From Pseudomonadota bacterium (lineage in GTDB: Bacteria; Pseudomonadota; Gammaproteobacteria; Steroidobacterales; Steroidobacteraceae), in assembly GCA_018241425.1 (NCBI GenBank), contig JAFEDU010000001.1, positions 806,001 to 870,000 of the forward strand: a stretch of 64,000 nucleotides of DNA. Reading direction: 5' to 3'. Under the pieces are notes generated by a model. It saw only the letters and a list, made by a program, of their open reading frames with translations. It did no database searches and had not been told where the DNA came from. A program made the position numbers and the translations under genes. Shown piece by piece: positions 26,359 to 36,041 of the stretch (positions within the stretch are counted from its first letter, which is position 1; the number at the start of each line of letters is the position of its first letter).

Positions 26359-27321
26359 TCAGGCCGTCCCCGCCGGGCGGAATGCGTAGAGCACGTAGCC
26401 GGGCTCGACCTCGACGAACTCAGCCTCGACCGCCATGCCGATGCGCACCTCGGCGGCGGAGACACCGCGCAGGTTCCCGACCAGACGCACGCCTTCCTCG
26501 AGCTCCACCAGGGCCACCGGCAGCGGGTAGGTGAAGCCCGGCAGCTGCGGCTGGTGCACCACGACGTAGCTGTGCACGGTGCCGCGGCCGCCCATGGGCC
26601 GGGCGAGCCACTCGTACGAATGGCACTTCGGGCACATGGGCCCGGGCGGATGGTGCAGGTGCCCGCAGTCGCGGCAGCTACGGATCAGGATCTCCCTGCG
26701 CTTGAGCCCGTCCCAGAAGAACTCGCTGTCAGGCGTGATCGCCGGGCGCGGGTGAGCGTGCGCCGGGCGCACCTCGCGGGCAGGCGCGACCGGGTCGGCC
26801 ACCGGCACCGGCCGGAACTTCAGGATGCGGAAATGCATGCGGCCGACGAGCTCGCCGTGCTGGTCGGAAAACTCGTAGCGGTAGTCCAGGAAATGCCCCG
26901 CCCCCAGGGCGGTGCGCTTCTCGTCCGAGACCTCCTGGAGGTAGACGCGCTGCGTCACCAGATCCCCGGGCCTCAGGTACCGCACGTACTCCTGCGCCAG
27001 GTCGGTGGCCACCACCGCGGTGAAGCCCGCGGCGTCCATGTCGTTGAGTCCCATGAGCGGCCGGGCCAGTTCCGCATCGGGGCGGAAGCGCTGCATGGTC
27101 CAGACCTCGAGCATCGCCGGCGGGGCGACCAGGCCCCCGTGCGGACTTGCGCGCGCGAAGGCCTCGTCGAGGTACAGCGGGTTGTGTTCGCCCATCGCCT
27201 CGCACCAGCGGCGGATCATGGGGACGTTGACCGGATCGGGCGCCGTGCGCACCGGGGCTGCCAGTTCCCCGTAGCGGCGGCGCAGGCTCGCAAGCCAGTC
27301 CGGTGCCGGCGTCGCGGTCAT
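26359..27321 (-). CDS. MaoC-DUF35 fusion protein, ChsH2-like
   Basis: The 320-residue protein starts at the ATG at 27321 overlapping the preceding stop (ATGA). Residues about 10-170 form a MaoC/FAS1-dehydratase hot-dog in which the catalytic Asp/His pair is replaced (GEHNPLY, Tyr50). Residues about 200-320 form a DUF35 domain: a zinc ribbon with Cys216, 219, 230, 233 and an OB fold (RGTVHSYVVVHQPQLPGF). In ChsH2 this DUF35 part recruits the aldolase Ltp2. The same roles are inferred here: partner of the MaoC hydratase and platform for the thiolase-fold protein. Confidence 0.9.
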   Translation of the reverse strand: MTATPAPDWLASLRRRYGELAAPVRTAPDPVNVPMIRRWCEAMGEHNPLYLDEAFARASPHGGLVAPPAMLEVWTMQRFRPDAELARPLMGLNDMDAAGFTAVVATDLAQEYVRYLRPGDLVTQRVYLQEVSDEKRTALGAGHFLDYRYEFSDQHGELVGRMHFRILKFRPVPVADPVAPAREVRPAHAHPRPAITPDSEFFWDGLKRREILIRSCRDCGHLHHPPGPMCPKCHSYEWLARPMGGRGTVHSYVVVHQPQLPGFTYPLPVALVELEEGVRLVGNLRGVSAAEVRIGMAVEAEFVEVEPGYVLYAFRPAGTA

Positions 27322-28493
27322 CGGCCCGTCGCCCGCGGCAGGCCCAGCGCCAGCTGCGCCACCATGTCGCGCAGCACCTCGGTCGCGCCGCCGCCGAAGG
27401 TGTTGATCTGGCAGCGCCGGTATTCGGCCTCCAGCCTCCCGGCAAGCACCGCCCCCGGGGATCCCTCGCGCAGCAGCCCAGGCGCTGCGGTCACCTCCAG
27501 CAGCCGGCGCAGCACCTGGATGTAACTCTCGGTGCTGAAGATCTTGCAGGCACTGGCGAGCTCCGCGCGCGGATCGCCCCGGCCGACCTCCCAGGCCACG
27601 CGATCGCCCAGGGTGCGGTAGGCCGCCAGCAGCACGTAGCACTCGGCGAGGGCGCGCTGCACCCAGTCCTGGTCGATCACCCGCCCGGATCCGCAGGGCG
27701 TCTCGCGGGCCCAGCGCAGCGTGTCGTCGAAGCAACCCATCGCGCCGAAGGCAAGGGCCGCCAGTCCCACGCGCTCGTGGTTCAGCTGCTCGGTGATCAG
27801 CTGCCAGCCCTGGTGCAGTTCCCCGACCAGCATGTCGGCCGGGACGAACACGTCCTGGTAGTAGGTGATGTTGGTGCGCACGCCGCCGACCGTGTGGATG
27901 GGGGTGAGCGAGAAGCCGGGGCTCCTGGTATCGACCATGAGGATCGAGATGCCGCGGTGCGCGCTCGCCGCAGGATCGGTGCGGGCTGCGAGCCAGATGT
28001 AGTCTGCCCCTTCCGCGCCGCTGGTGAAGACCTTCTGGCCGTTGACCCGGAACCCCCCGGCCGCCGCGACCGCCTGGGTCTTGAGGGCTGCCAGGTCCGT
28101 TCCGGCCCCGGGCTCGGTGTACCCGATCGCGAAGTTGAGCTCGCCGCTGGCGATCCGCGGCAGGAGCTCGCGCTGCTGCGCGGCGGTTCCGCGCCGGATG
28201 AGGGTCGGACCGATGGTATTGACCGTCACGAACGGGAACGGCGCCTCGGCGAGCCACAGCTCCTCGAGGATGATCTTCTGCGCCAGCGCATCGAGGCCCC
28301 GTCCGCCATGCTCGCGCGGCCAGCCGGGCGTGAGCCAGCCGTCCTGCCCCATGCGGCGCACGGCTTGGCGGAACGCCGGGCCGCTCTCGCGCCCGCGGGT
28401 CGCGGCGCGCAGCTGCGGCGTGAGGAGCCCCGCGAGGTACGCACGGAACTCACCGCGCAGTCGTTCGTGCTCCGGGCCGTAGGCGACGTGCAT
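27318..28493 (-). CDS. Acyl-CoA dehydrogenase subunit with catalytic Glu, ChsE-like
   Basis: The 391-residue protein shows YTEPGAGTDLAALKT (FAD/acyl motif, about 125-139), KVFTSGAEGADYIWLAART and QLNHERVGLAA, placing the probable catalytic base at Glu240. The RxQFG flavin motif after helix G is missing (the region reads GSGRVIDQDWVQ). So it likely works only with the sister subunit two genes on, which has that motif but not the Glu. The C-terminal NTFGGGATEVLRDMVA is normal. It follows the ligase by 7 bases. Confidence 0.9.
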   Translation of the reverse strand: MHVAYGPEHERLRGEFRAYLAGLLTPQLRAATRGRESGPAFRQAVRRMGQDGWLTPGWPREHGGRGLDALAQKIILEELWLAEAPFPFVTVNTIGPTLIRRGTAAQQRELLPRIASGELNFAIGYTEPGAGTDLAALKTQAVAAAGGFRVNGQKVFTSGAEGADYIWLAARTDPAASAHRGISILMVDTRSPGFSLTPIHTVGGVRTNITYYQDVFVPADMLVGELHQGWQLITEQLNHERVGLAALAFGAMGCFDDTLRWARETPCGSGRVIDQDWVQRALAECYVLLAAYRTLGDRVAWEVGRGDPRAELASACKIFSTESYIQVLRRLLEVTAAPGLLREGSPGAVLAGRLEAEYRRCQINTFGGGATEVLRDMVAQLALGLPRATGR

Positions 28494-28500
28494 GCGCGCC

Positions 28501-30303
28501 TCAGTCTGCGATGAAGGGGGCGATGCCCAGCGCCGCGAGTGCCGCCGGGGTCAGCGGCCGGTAGCATCCCGCGCGGGCATCGCGCACGTACAGCGGCTCG
28601 CCGATCCGCTCGGGGTCGTAACCGGCGCGCTGCAACTCAAGCTTGCGCAGCTTGAAGGTCGTCGTAAGGTCGGCACTCGGCGAGAGACGCACGAACAGGG
28701 GCACGGCGTAGTCCGCCAGGTGCGCCGCGGCGAAGCGGTGGAAGCCCGCCGGATCGAAGTTGCCCGCATCAGCATAGGTGAGCGCCACCATGCCCGCCCT
28801 GCCCTCGTTACCCGGGACCCGCACGCCGTAGACGTTCACGATCTGCGGGCCCGGGAATTGCCCGAGTATCGCGGCCACCTCGTCCGTGGACACGTTCTCC
28901 CCCTTCCAGCGGAAGGTATCGCCCACGCGATCGACGAAATAGAAGTAGTCCTCGCTGTCGAAGCGCACCAGGTCCCCGGACCTCACCCAGCGGTCCCCCG
29001 GCCGGAACACGTCGCGCATCTGCTTGGCCTCGGTGGCCTCGGCCGACGTGTAGCCCTCGAAGTAGCCCGCCGCGCCCGGCCCGTCCAGCACTTCGGCGAT
29101 CAGCTCACCGACCTCGCCGGGAGTGCACAGCCGCAGCGTGCCGTCCAGGCCGCGCACGTGCTCGCCCCGTTCGACGTCGTAGCGCACCACGCGGATGTTG
29201 CTGCGCTCCGGGTACGGCAGGCGCCCCACCGAGCCCACGCGGTTGTCGACGTTGGTGAGGCCGTAGTTGGCTTCCGTGGAGCCCAGGCCCTCGCAGATCT
29301 GCTCGATGCCGAAGCGTTCCTGGAACCGCTGCCAGACGTCGGGCTTGAGGCCCGCCCCGCTCATGCGCCGCAGGGTGTGGTCGCGGTCATCGGCGCGCGC
29401 CGGCTGGTTCAGCAGGTAGCGGCACAGCTCCCCGATGTAGTACCAGGCGGTGACGCGGTGGCGGCGCACGTCCGGCCAGAATTCACTGGCGCTGAAGCGC
29501 CGGCGCTGCACGATCGGGATGCCGACGTGCAGGGCGGCGGACACCACCACCATGCCGCCCGCGCCGTGATAGAGCGGCAGCACGTTGTAGAGCACGTCCT
29601 CGCGGCCGAGGCTGAGCAACCCCGCGATCACGCCGCCCGCGTTCAGGAACCGCAGGTGGCTCATGCGCGCAGCCTTGGGCAGGCCGGTCGTCCCGGAGGT
29701 GAAGATGAGGTACAGCGGGTCGCCGAGGCGCACGCCCGCACGCTGCGCGCGCGGGGGGTTGGTCGCGTCCGCGCGCGCCATGGCCTCATCCAGCGTGCCC
29801 GCGGCTACGGCGGCCGCGCCCTCCCCGGCGCCCAGGCGCCAGACGTGGCGCGGCAGGTCGCCCGACAGCGCCGTGATCCACTCGGCGCACTCCTCCCCGT
29901 AGATGAGGCCGGTGGCCTGGGTCTGCTCGAGCGCGTGCCGCAGGACCGCGCCGCGCGCGGAGGTGTTGATGAGGGCGGTGACGACGCCGATCTTGGCGAG
30001 CCCGAGCCACACCATCGGGAACTCGGGGCGATTGTCCATCATGAGCGCGACGACACTGCCGGGGGCGAAGCCGGCGGCGAGCACGGCGTGCGCGACCCGG
30101 TTGGCGAGCGCATTCATCTGGGCGAACGTGACGCTGCGCCCCTCGAAGATGAAGAACGGGCGCTCGCCCGCGTCCACCGCCCGTTCCTCGAGCAGGTCGG
30201 CCACGCTGTAGGGCTGGTCGCGGCGGTAGCCCATGATACGGGCATAGCCGCGCGCCAGGCGCTCCTGCGTAACTTCGCGCGGCACCACAGCGGCGTCGCT
30301 CAC
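28501..30303 (-). CDS. FATP-type acyl-CoA synthetase
   Basis: The 600-residue protein is an AMP-forming ligase: P-loop YLIFTSGTTGLPKAARMSH, YHGAGG, GSTEANYGL (A5) and WVRSGDLVRFD (A7/8), of the FATP/very-long-chain subgroup. I set the start at GTG 30303, because longer frames run into the divergent TMEM175-type gene; AGGGG lies about 12 bases upstream. As first gene of the operon it would load the acid onto CoA. FATP-like ligases also activate steroid and bile-acid side chains. Substrate not determined. Confidence 0.9.
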   Translation of the reverse strand: MSDAAVVPREVTQERLARGYARIMGYRRDQPYSVADLLEERAVDAGERPFFIFEGRSVTFAQMNALANRVAHAVLAAGFAPGSVVALMMDNRPEFPMVWLGLAKIGVVTALINTSARGAVLRHALEQTQATGLIYGEECAEWITALSGDLPRHVWRLGAGEGAAAVAAGTLDEAMARADATNPPRAQRAGVRLGDPLYLIFTSGTTGLPKAARMSHLRFLNAGGVIAGLLSLGREDVLYNVLPLYHGAGGMVVVSAALHVGIPIVQRRRFSASEFWPDVRRHRVTAWYYIGELCRYLLNQPARADDRDHTLRRMSGAGLKPDVWQRFQERFGIEQICEGLGSTEANYGLTNVDNRVGSVGRLPYPERSNIRVVRYDVERGEHVRGLDGTLRLCTPGEVGELIAEVLDGPGAAGYFEGYTSAEATEAKQMRDVFRPGDRWVRSGDLVRFDSEDYFYFVDRVGDTFRWKGENVSTDEVAAILGQFPGPQIVNVYGVRVPGNEGRAGMVALTYADAGNFDPAGFHRFAAAHLADYAVPLFVRLSPSADLTTTFKLRKLELQRAGYDPERIGEPLYVRDARAGCYRPLTPAALAALGIAPFIAD

Positions 30304-30433
30304 GATACGGACCGTCCCCTCGTCCCCGACTGACCTGGGCGAGCCTAGCACCGCGCAGGCACCGGCGGTCTCCTCAAACTGAGGGAGCGGTGCCGATGGC
30401 CTTCCGGGGCGCATTGACCTTAGGATCTGCCCC

Positions 30434-31009
30434 ATGAAAGCCGCACGCCTGGAAGCCTTCACCGACGGTGTGATCGCCATCGTCATCACCATCATGGTGC
30501 TCGAGATCCACGTTCCCAAGGGACACGACCTGGCCTCGCTGCGCGAGGAGGTCCCCCTGCTGCTGGCGTACGTGCTGAGCTACGTCAACGTGGGGATCTT
30601 CTGGAACAACCACCACCACATGCTGCATGCGACCGAGCACGTGGACGGGCGGGTGCTGTGGGCCAACCTGGGGCTGCTGTTCTGGCTGACCCTGGTGCCC
30701 TTCGTGATCCGCTGGATCGACGAGGCCGGCTTCTCCCCCGCACCGGTCGCCGCCTACGGGGTCGTGCTTGCCATGGCGGCGATCCACTACGTGATCCTCG
30801 AGCGCACCATCATCGCGGTGAACGGGCCGCACTCGGCCCTCGCGACCGCCGTGGGGAGTGACACCAAGGGCGCGGTCTCGCTGGTGCTCTATGTCGGCGG
30901 GATCGTGCTGGCGTTCGTGCAGCCCTGGGTCTCGATCGCCCTTTACATCGCCGTCGCCCTGATGTGGTTCGTGCCCGACCGCCGTATCGAGTCGCTCACC
31001 CGCCGCTAG
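30434..31009 (+). CDS. TMEM175/DUF1211 family potassium channel-like membrane protein
   Basis: The 191-residue protein begins with the family motif RLEAFTDGVIAIVITIMVLEI split around its FTDG core (residues about 5-24) and has about six membrane helices. Bacterial TMEM175 homologues are tetrameric potassium channels whose first helix carries this motif. It diverges from the ligase operon and ends in a 4-base overlap with the dehydrogenase gene on the other strand. Confidence 0.85.
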   Translation: MKAARLEAFTDGVIAIVITIMVLEIHVPKGHDLASLREEVPLLLAYVLSYVNVGIFWNNHHHMLHATEHVDGRVLWANLGLLFWLTLVPFVIRWIDEAGFSPAPVAAYGVVLAMAAIHYVILERTIIAVNGPHSALATAVGSDTKGAVSLVLYVGGIVLAFVQPWVSIALYIAVALMWFVPDRRIESLTRR

Positions 31010-32448
31010 CGCGTCAGGAAGTCGAGCACCCGGTCCGCCAGCCGCCCGAACGGCGGCCACAGGAGCTTCATCCCGCTCACGGGGGCCTGGTAGAACACCG
31101 GCCGCAGCTTGGAGAAGGTCAGGAACCCCTCGCGGCCGTGGTAATGCCCCATGCCGCTCGCCCCGACCCCGCCGAACGGCAGGTCGTGCTGCCCGACGTG
31201 CCAGAGCGCATCGTTGACCGACACGCCCCCGGACATCACGTGGCGCAGGAGGTAGTCGACCTCCGCGGGGCGCTTGCTGAAGGGGTAGAACGCGAGCGGC
31301 CGCGGGCGGGCGTTGATGTACGCCACCGCCTCCTCGAGCTTCTGGTAGCCAAGCACCGGCAGGATCGGGCCGAAGATCTCGCGCTGCATCAGCTCGCAGT
31401 CCGGTGGCGGATCGATCACCAGGTGCGGCGCGAACTTGCGCGTGGACTCGTCCCAGGCCGGCCCCGGCAGCAGTTGCTCCACCCGGGCCCCGCGGCGGCG
31501 CGCCTCCTCGAGTGCCTCGCGCAGGCGGCCGAAGGCCCGTGCATCGATGATCGAGGTGTAGTCGGCGGAGCCGATCGAGGGATAGCGCTCGCCGACGATC
31601 GCACGAGCCAGCCCTACGAACGGCTCGACCTCGGCCCGCGGCAGGAAGAGGTAGTCCACTGTGGTGCAGATCTGTCCGGCGTTCATGAGCTTCACGAACA
31701 GGATGCGCCCGGCCGCGGTGCGCAGGGGAAAGCCCGCGCACACGAGCGCCGGCGACTTGCCCCCGAGCTCCAGGGTGACGGGCGTGAGGTTGGCGGCGGC
31801 GGCCGCCATCACGCTGCGCCCGGTCTGCGTCGAGCCGGTGAACAGCAGGTGATCGAAGGGCAGGCGGGAGAACTCCACCCCTACCCCGCCGGTCTCGTCG
31901 AACACCTGCAGCTTCTCCGGCGGGAAATAGCGCGGGAGCCGCTCGATCAGCAGGCCCGCGAGGTGGCGCGAGTTCTCCGACAGCTTCACCAGGGCCCGGT
32001 TGCCGGCGGCGAAGATCGAGGCCAGCGGCAGGAACATGAGGTTGATCGGGAAGTTCCACGGCACGATCATCCCGACCACGCCGAGCGGCTGCGGCACCAC
32101 CCGGTTGCGGGCCCCCGGCCACAGCAGCAGATCGATCCCGCGCCGCTGCGGTCGCATCCAGCGCCGCAGGTGGCGGCGGGTGTGCCTGAGCCCATCCAGC
32201 ACCGGCACGATCTCCCCGAACAGAGTCTCGTGCCGCGAGCGGTTGCCGTAGTCGGCATTGACGGCCGCCACCAGCGCATCGCGGTTCTCGCGCACGAACC
32301 GCTCGAGCGTGCGCAGGTCCGCGATGCGCCCGCGATAGGCGGGCACCGGGTCGGCCTCGCAGGCGCGCCGCTGGCGCAGCAGCGCCTCCTCAAGCTGCGC
32401 CCCCACGCCGGCCGTCCCCGCGCCCGCCATGCCCGCCGGCACCGCCAT
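31006..32448 (-). CDS. Coniferyl-aldehyde-type aldehyde dehydrogenase
   Basis: The 480-residue NAD(P)-dependent aldehyde dehydrogenase has PWNFPINLMFLPLA (about 130-143), FTGSTQTGRSVM, the general base in LELGGKSPAL and the catalytic Cys in NAGQICTTVDYLF. The last element and length are typical of the CalB/coniferyl aldehyde group, which also takes medium fatty or terpenoid aldehydes. It starts 2 bases after the TonB receptor stop and is the last gene of that operon, so its substrate is probably derived from what the receptor imports. Confidence 0.9.
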   Translation of the reverse strand: MAVPAGMAGAGTAGVGAQLEEALLRQRRACEADPVPAYRGRIADLRTLERFVRENRDALVAAVNADYGNRSRHETLFGEIVPVLDGLRHTRRHLRRWMRPQRRGIDLLLWPGARNRVVPQPLGVVGMIVPWNFPINLMFLPLASIFAAGNRALVKLSENSRHLAGLLIERLPRYFPPEKLQVFDETGGVGVEFSRLPFDHLLFTGSTQTGRSVMAAAAANLTPVTLELGGKSPALVCAGFPLRTAAGRILFVKLMNAGQICTTVDYLFLPRAEVEPFVGLARAIVGERYPSIGSADYTSIIDARAFGRLREALEEARRRGARVEQLLPGPAWDESTRKFAPHLVIDPPPDCELMQREIFGPILPVLGYQKLEEAVAYINARPRPLAFYPFSKRPAEVDYLLRHVMSGGVSVNDALWHVGQHDLPFGGVGASGMGHYHGREGFLTFSKLRPVFYQAPVSGMKLLWPPFGRLADRVLDFLTR

Positions 32449-32450
32449 CC

Positions 32451-34853
32451 TCAGAATCGCACCTCGAGCTCCCCGCCCCAGAAGCGCGGTGCGGTGATGT
32501 TGGTGAACACCGTGCCCAGGGTCTGCTCGCTGATGGTCGCGATACCCGTGGCGTACTGCTTGTCGAACAGGTTGTTCACGTAGAAGGCGACCGTGACCGG
32601 CGCCCGCGTGTGGCTCGTCCAGGCGATGCGTGCATCGGTGCGGTTCTGGGCGCCGCCGACCGAGAAGTTGGCATTGCTGAAGCAGCCGCCGACCGCCACC
32701 GAGTCCGCGTTGCAGCGCGTGGCACCGGTATAGGCGTCCTGCAGCGTGAAATCGAGGTCACCGCTGAAGAGGTCGTGCCACAGGTAGTCCAGCCCCCCCG
32801 CCAGGCGCCACAGCGGCTCACCCACCGGCGCACCGGTCAGCGGCGTGCCATCCGGGGCGGTGTAGTTCTTGTAGGTGAGGTCGATGTAGGTGGCATTGAG
32901 GTTGAAGCGCAGGCCATCGCTTGCCTGCCAGTGGGCCTCGAAATCAACGCCGGTGGCGTGCTGATCGCTCACGGTCACCTCGTACTCCGGCAGCGAGCCG
33001 TTGCCGTTCTGCACGAGATTCAGGGACTGGAGGTTCGAGTAGATGTAGTAATAGAGGGACGCGTTAAGGAGCAGCCGGCGCCCGAACAGCTCACTCTTGA
33101 CGCCGAACTCGTAGTTGCGCACGGTCTCGGGGTCGTACTTGGCGCCGACCGAGAGCGCGTTGTAGCCGCCAGCCTGGTAACCCTTGGCGCCCGATAGGTA
33201 GAACATCACCTCCGGCACCGGCTTGTAGTCGAGCACCACGCGCGGGCTCCAGTCGTTCCAGCTGTTGTTGAGCCGGTAAGGCGCATTGGTGGAGATCGGC
33301 GTGTTGAACTCGATGTTCTGGCCGAACGGAAACGGCGGCAGCGGCACACCGATCTGCTGCAGGGTCGCAAGCGATGCGTCCAGCTGCGCGGCGATGCGGG
33401 GCGGGTTGTACCAGCTGAAATCGCGCTCATCGTGCGTGAAGCGCACGCCGGTGGTCAGGTTCCAGTTGCCGCCCAGGTGCCAGATCACGTCGCCGAACGC
33501 CGCATAGGCCCGCGCGAAGCCGCGGTTGATCATGTTCTCCTGCCAGGTATCGCCCAGCAGGCTGATCGGGACGCCCGCCTGGGCGAGTCCTGCGCTGAAC
33601 GGACCGTAGATGCCCCCGGGCAGCAGGCCCGTGTTGTTGAGCACCGTGTCGATGCTGTCGGTGTAGAGGTTCAGCTGGCTCGTCTGGTCGGCGCGGTCGT
33701 AGTAGTAGTTGACCCCGCCCACCCAGTCCGCGAGCGCGCTCTTGTGCGCGAGCGTGAACTCCTGCGAGAAGCTCTGGTTGGCCTCGATGTTGACGTCATC
33801 GAAGTACAGGTTGATCCGGTTGGTGCCGTCCTGGTCCTCGCGGTTGAAGGTGTTGAACTGCCGCCAGCCGGTGATGGAGGTGAAGCTCGCGAAGCCGAAC
33901 TCATGCTCGACCCGCAGCGTGAGGCCGTCGAAGCGGCGCGACTCGACCCCGTCCACGACGTCGTTCTGGACGGGCGCACCGAAGGGGCTGATCCAGGTCG
34001 AGGGCTGCGCGGGGATGGGCGGGGTCTGCGGCGCAGGCGGCAGCGGCACGATGCCGATGGCGGGCCGCGCCGGCTGGTCGAGGTTCTCCATCTCGTACGT
34101 CAGGCGCACCTTGGTGTCGTACGGGGCGTTCCAGCGCAGCTGGACGCGCACGCCGTAATCGCCATCGCGGTCGTAGCGCAGGCCGCTCGCCGCATCGCGC
34201 AGCCAGCCGTGCGTATGGTTGTCCACGAAGCTCACCCGCGCCGCGACGTCATCGGAGAGCGGCGCATTGAGCATCGCCTCGTAGTACTGGGTGTTGTAGC
34301 TGCCGAAGCGTGCCTTGGCGTCCCCCTCCCAGGTATCGCCCGGCTCGTTCGTGACCACGGAGATCGCGCCAGCCGCGCTGTTGCGGCCGAAGAGCGTGCC
34401 CTGCGGGCCCTTCAGTACCTCGACCCGCTGGATGTCGTTGAAGAGCATGAGCGCCCCACCGGTCTTGCCGGTGTACACCCCGTCCTCGTAGATGCCGATC
34501 GGGGAGTCCGTGCCGATGCCGAAGTCGGAGACGCTGATGCCGCGCAGGGTATAGCCCGGCTGCGTGGGCTGCTCGCCGTCCACGCTGAGGCCGGGGATGT
34601 AGCCGTTCATGGTCGAGAGGTCCGTCGCGGCGAGCTTCTCGATCTCGTGGCTGGTCACGACCTGCAGCGAGATGGGCACGTCCTGCGAGGCCTCGGCGCG
34701 GCGCTGCGCGGTGATCGTGACGGTCTCGATACCGCTGCCACCGGCATCACTCGCGGCGTCCGCCGGTGCCTGGGGGCCCTCGGCGGCCGCCGCCGCCGCG
34801 GCCATGAGCGACAGCAGCGGCAGGGACAGGAGATGGCGACGAATGCTCATCAT
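32451..34853 (-). CDS. TonB-dependent outer-membrane receptor
   Basis: The 800-residue protein has a signal peptide (about 1-25, LLSLPLLSLMAAAAAAA), a plug domain (IETVTITAQRRAEASQDVPISL split; GLSVDGEQPTQPGYTLRGIS follows) and a 22-strand-type barrel ending in the classic aromatic finish ELEVRF. I chose ATG 34853, with GGAG 6 bases upstream; ATG 34850 is next. It has no STN domain, so it is not the FecR partner. Similar receptors are multiplied in sphingomonads and steroid degraders for aromatic or terpenoid uptake. It lies between a diheme cytochrome gene and an aldehyde dehydrogenase gene. Confidence 0.9.
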   Translation of the reverse strand: MMSIRRHLLSLPLLSLMAAAAAAAEGPQAPADAASDAGGSGIETVTITAQRRAEASQDVPISLQVVTSHEIEKLAATDLSTMNGYIPGLSVDGEQPTQPGYTLRGISVSDFGIGTDSPIGIYEDGVYTGKTGGALMLFNDIQRVEVLKGPQGTLFGRNSAAGAISVVTNEPGDTWEGDAKARFGSYNTQYYEAMLNAPLSDDVAARVSFVDNHTHGWLRDAASGLRYDRDGDYGVRVQLRWNAPYDTKVRLTYEMENLDQPARPAIGIVPLPPAPQTPPIPAQPSTWISPFGAPVQNDVVDGVESRRFDGLTLRVEHEFGFASFTSITGWRQFNTFNREDQDGTNRINLYFDDVNIEANQSFSQEFTLAHKSALADWVGGVNYYYDRADQTSQLNLYTDSIDTVLNNTGLLPGGIYGPFSAGLAQAGVPISLLGDTWQENMINRGFARAYAAFGDVIWHLGGNWNLTTGVRFTHDERDFSWYNPPRIAAQLDASLATLQQIGVPLPPFPFGQNIEFNTPISTNAPYRLNNSWNDWSPRVVLDYKPVPEVMFYLSGAKGYQAGGYNALSVGAKYDPETVRNYEFGVKSELFGRRLLLNASLYYYIYSNLQSLNLVQNGNGSLPEYEVTVSDQHATGVDFEAHWQASDGLRFNLNATYIDLTYKNYTAPDGTPLTGAPVGEPLWRLAGGLDYLWHDLFSGDLDFTLQDAYTGATRCNADSVAVGGCFSNANFSVGGAQNRTDARIAWTSHTRAPVTVAFYVNNLFDKQYATGIATISEQTLGTVFTNITAPRFWGGELEVRF

Positions 34854-34876
34854 GAATTCTCCACGGTTAACCATGC

Positions 34877-36037
34877 TCATGCCCCACACTCTCCGGGCAT
34901 GCTCGCGATCCAGTCACGAACCAGTTCCAGACCCTCGCGGTGGACGGTCCCGCGCCCCTGCTCCGGCATCATCACGCCCGGTTCCCGCGAGGCCATGCGA
35001 AACGGCAGGATCGAGTCCTCGGGATGCCCCGGTACGATGTCGAACAGGTGATCGCCCGTGCCGCGCCCGGCGGCCACCGGGGGCTTGCACAGACCAATGT
35101 GGCGGTCGATCGGCGTGCCAACGTCGAAGGTGAGCGCGGTGGTGTCGGCGGGCCCCTTCGGGTTGTGGCAGTGACCGCAGTTGACGTCGAGGTAGGCGCG
35201 CGCCCGCGCCTCGAGCGACTGCGACTCGTCGCGCCAGTTCGCGTTGCGCGGCACCTGCTCCAGGGGCGGCAGCCCGGTCAGGTAGCCCACCTTGACCAGG
35301 TAGGCGAGCTCGTTCTGCGCGCCTTGCGGGTAGGGGTAGTCGCGGTTCAGGTGGCGTGCCTTCGGCCCGATCGGTGCGATGGCCTTGGTCTTGAGGTCCG
35401 CCACGTGGCAGCCGGCGCACTGGTTCTGGTTGGGGACCACGTAGGTGAATCGCTCGCGCGCACCGTCGCCCGCGACCAGCTCCAGCGGCACCTCGTCCCC
35501 GGTGCGGGCCAGTTCCGCGTCCGTCTGCGCGGCGTTCCACACGTACGGCAGGGCCTCCCAGCCCTTCTCGCGACGCACCAGCACGCGCGTCTCGATCAGG
35601 CGCACCTGGCTGAGGTCCAGGCCCGTGCCCGCGAAGTCGTGCGAGGCATCGTAGGTGCGGGCCACCGACTGGGCCGATCCTGCGGCCTTCGGGTAGAAGA
35701 AGGTCTTCGTGATCACGGTGCCCACGGGGAACTCGAAGGTGGCATCGGGGACGTACTGCGCGGCGGTTCCGGCCGGCAGCCACAGCGTGCGCAGCTTGTG
35801 CGCGTAGTCGCTGAACAGCGGCGTGTTGAGGTCGTACGGCACCACGCGCTCGTTCAGCGCAAGCCGGTCGCCGCTGCGGAACACCACGTGCCAGTCGCTC
35901 AGGTGCTCGGGCCGCCCCTGCGGGTAGAAGTGCACCGGCGCGGGGGCTCGGGCACAGGACTGGAGCAGCAGCACCAGGAGCGGTCCCGCAAGGCGTGCCG
36001 CGGCACGGCGCACGCCCGTCACCCGCGCACCGCGCAA
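34877..36037 (-). CDS. SO2930-family diheme c-type cytochrome lipoprotein
   Basis: The 386-residue protein has two heme-binding motifs, CAGCH near 207 and CGHCH near 289, within the SO2930-type domain (PYDLNTPLFSDYA, FPVGTVITKTF, SILPFRM, MMPEQGRGTVH). The N-terminus reads LLVLLLQSC, a lipobox, so it is probably anchored to a membrane facing the periplasm. I set the start at TTG 36037, with GGAG 8 bases upstream and 4 bases after the previous stop; TTG 36073 and GTG 36022 are alternatives. It follows a beta-helix gene, as in other genomes. Its electron donor is unknown. Confidence 0.88.
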   Translation of the reverse strand: MRGARVTGVRRAAARLAGPLLVLLLQSCARAPAPVHFYPQGRPEHLSDWHVVFRSGDRLALNERVVPYDLNTPLFSDYAHKLRTLWLPAGTAAQYVPDATFEFPVGTVITKTFFYPKAAGSAQSVARTYDASHDFAGTGLDLSQVRLIETRVLVRREKGWEALPYVWNAAQTDAELARTGDEVPLELVAGDGARERFTYVVPNQNQCAGCHVADLKTKAIAPIGPKARHLNRDYPYPQGAQNELAYLVKVGYLTGLPPLEQVPRNANWRDESQSLEARARAYLDVNCGHCHNPKGPADTTALTFDVGTPIDRHIGLCKPPVAAGRGTGDHLFDIVPGHPEDSILPFRMASREPGVMMPEQGRGTVHREGLELVRDWIASMPGECGA

Positions 36038-36041
36038 GGCT

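Noticed and set aside
27322..28257. N-terminal extension of the MaoC-DUF35 frame
   Set aside because: It overlaps the acyl-CoA dehydrogenase in another frame and is Arg/Gly-rich; the ATG at 27321 overlaps the previous stop.
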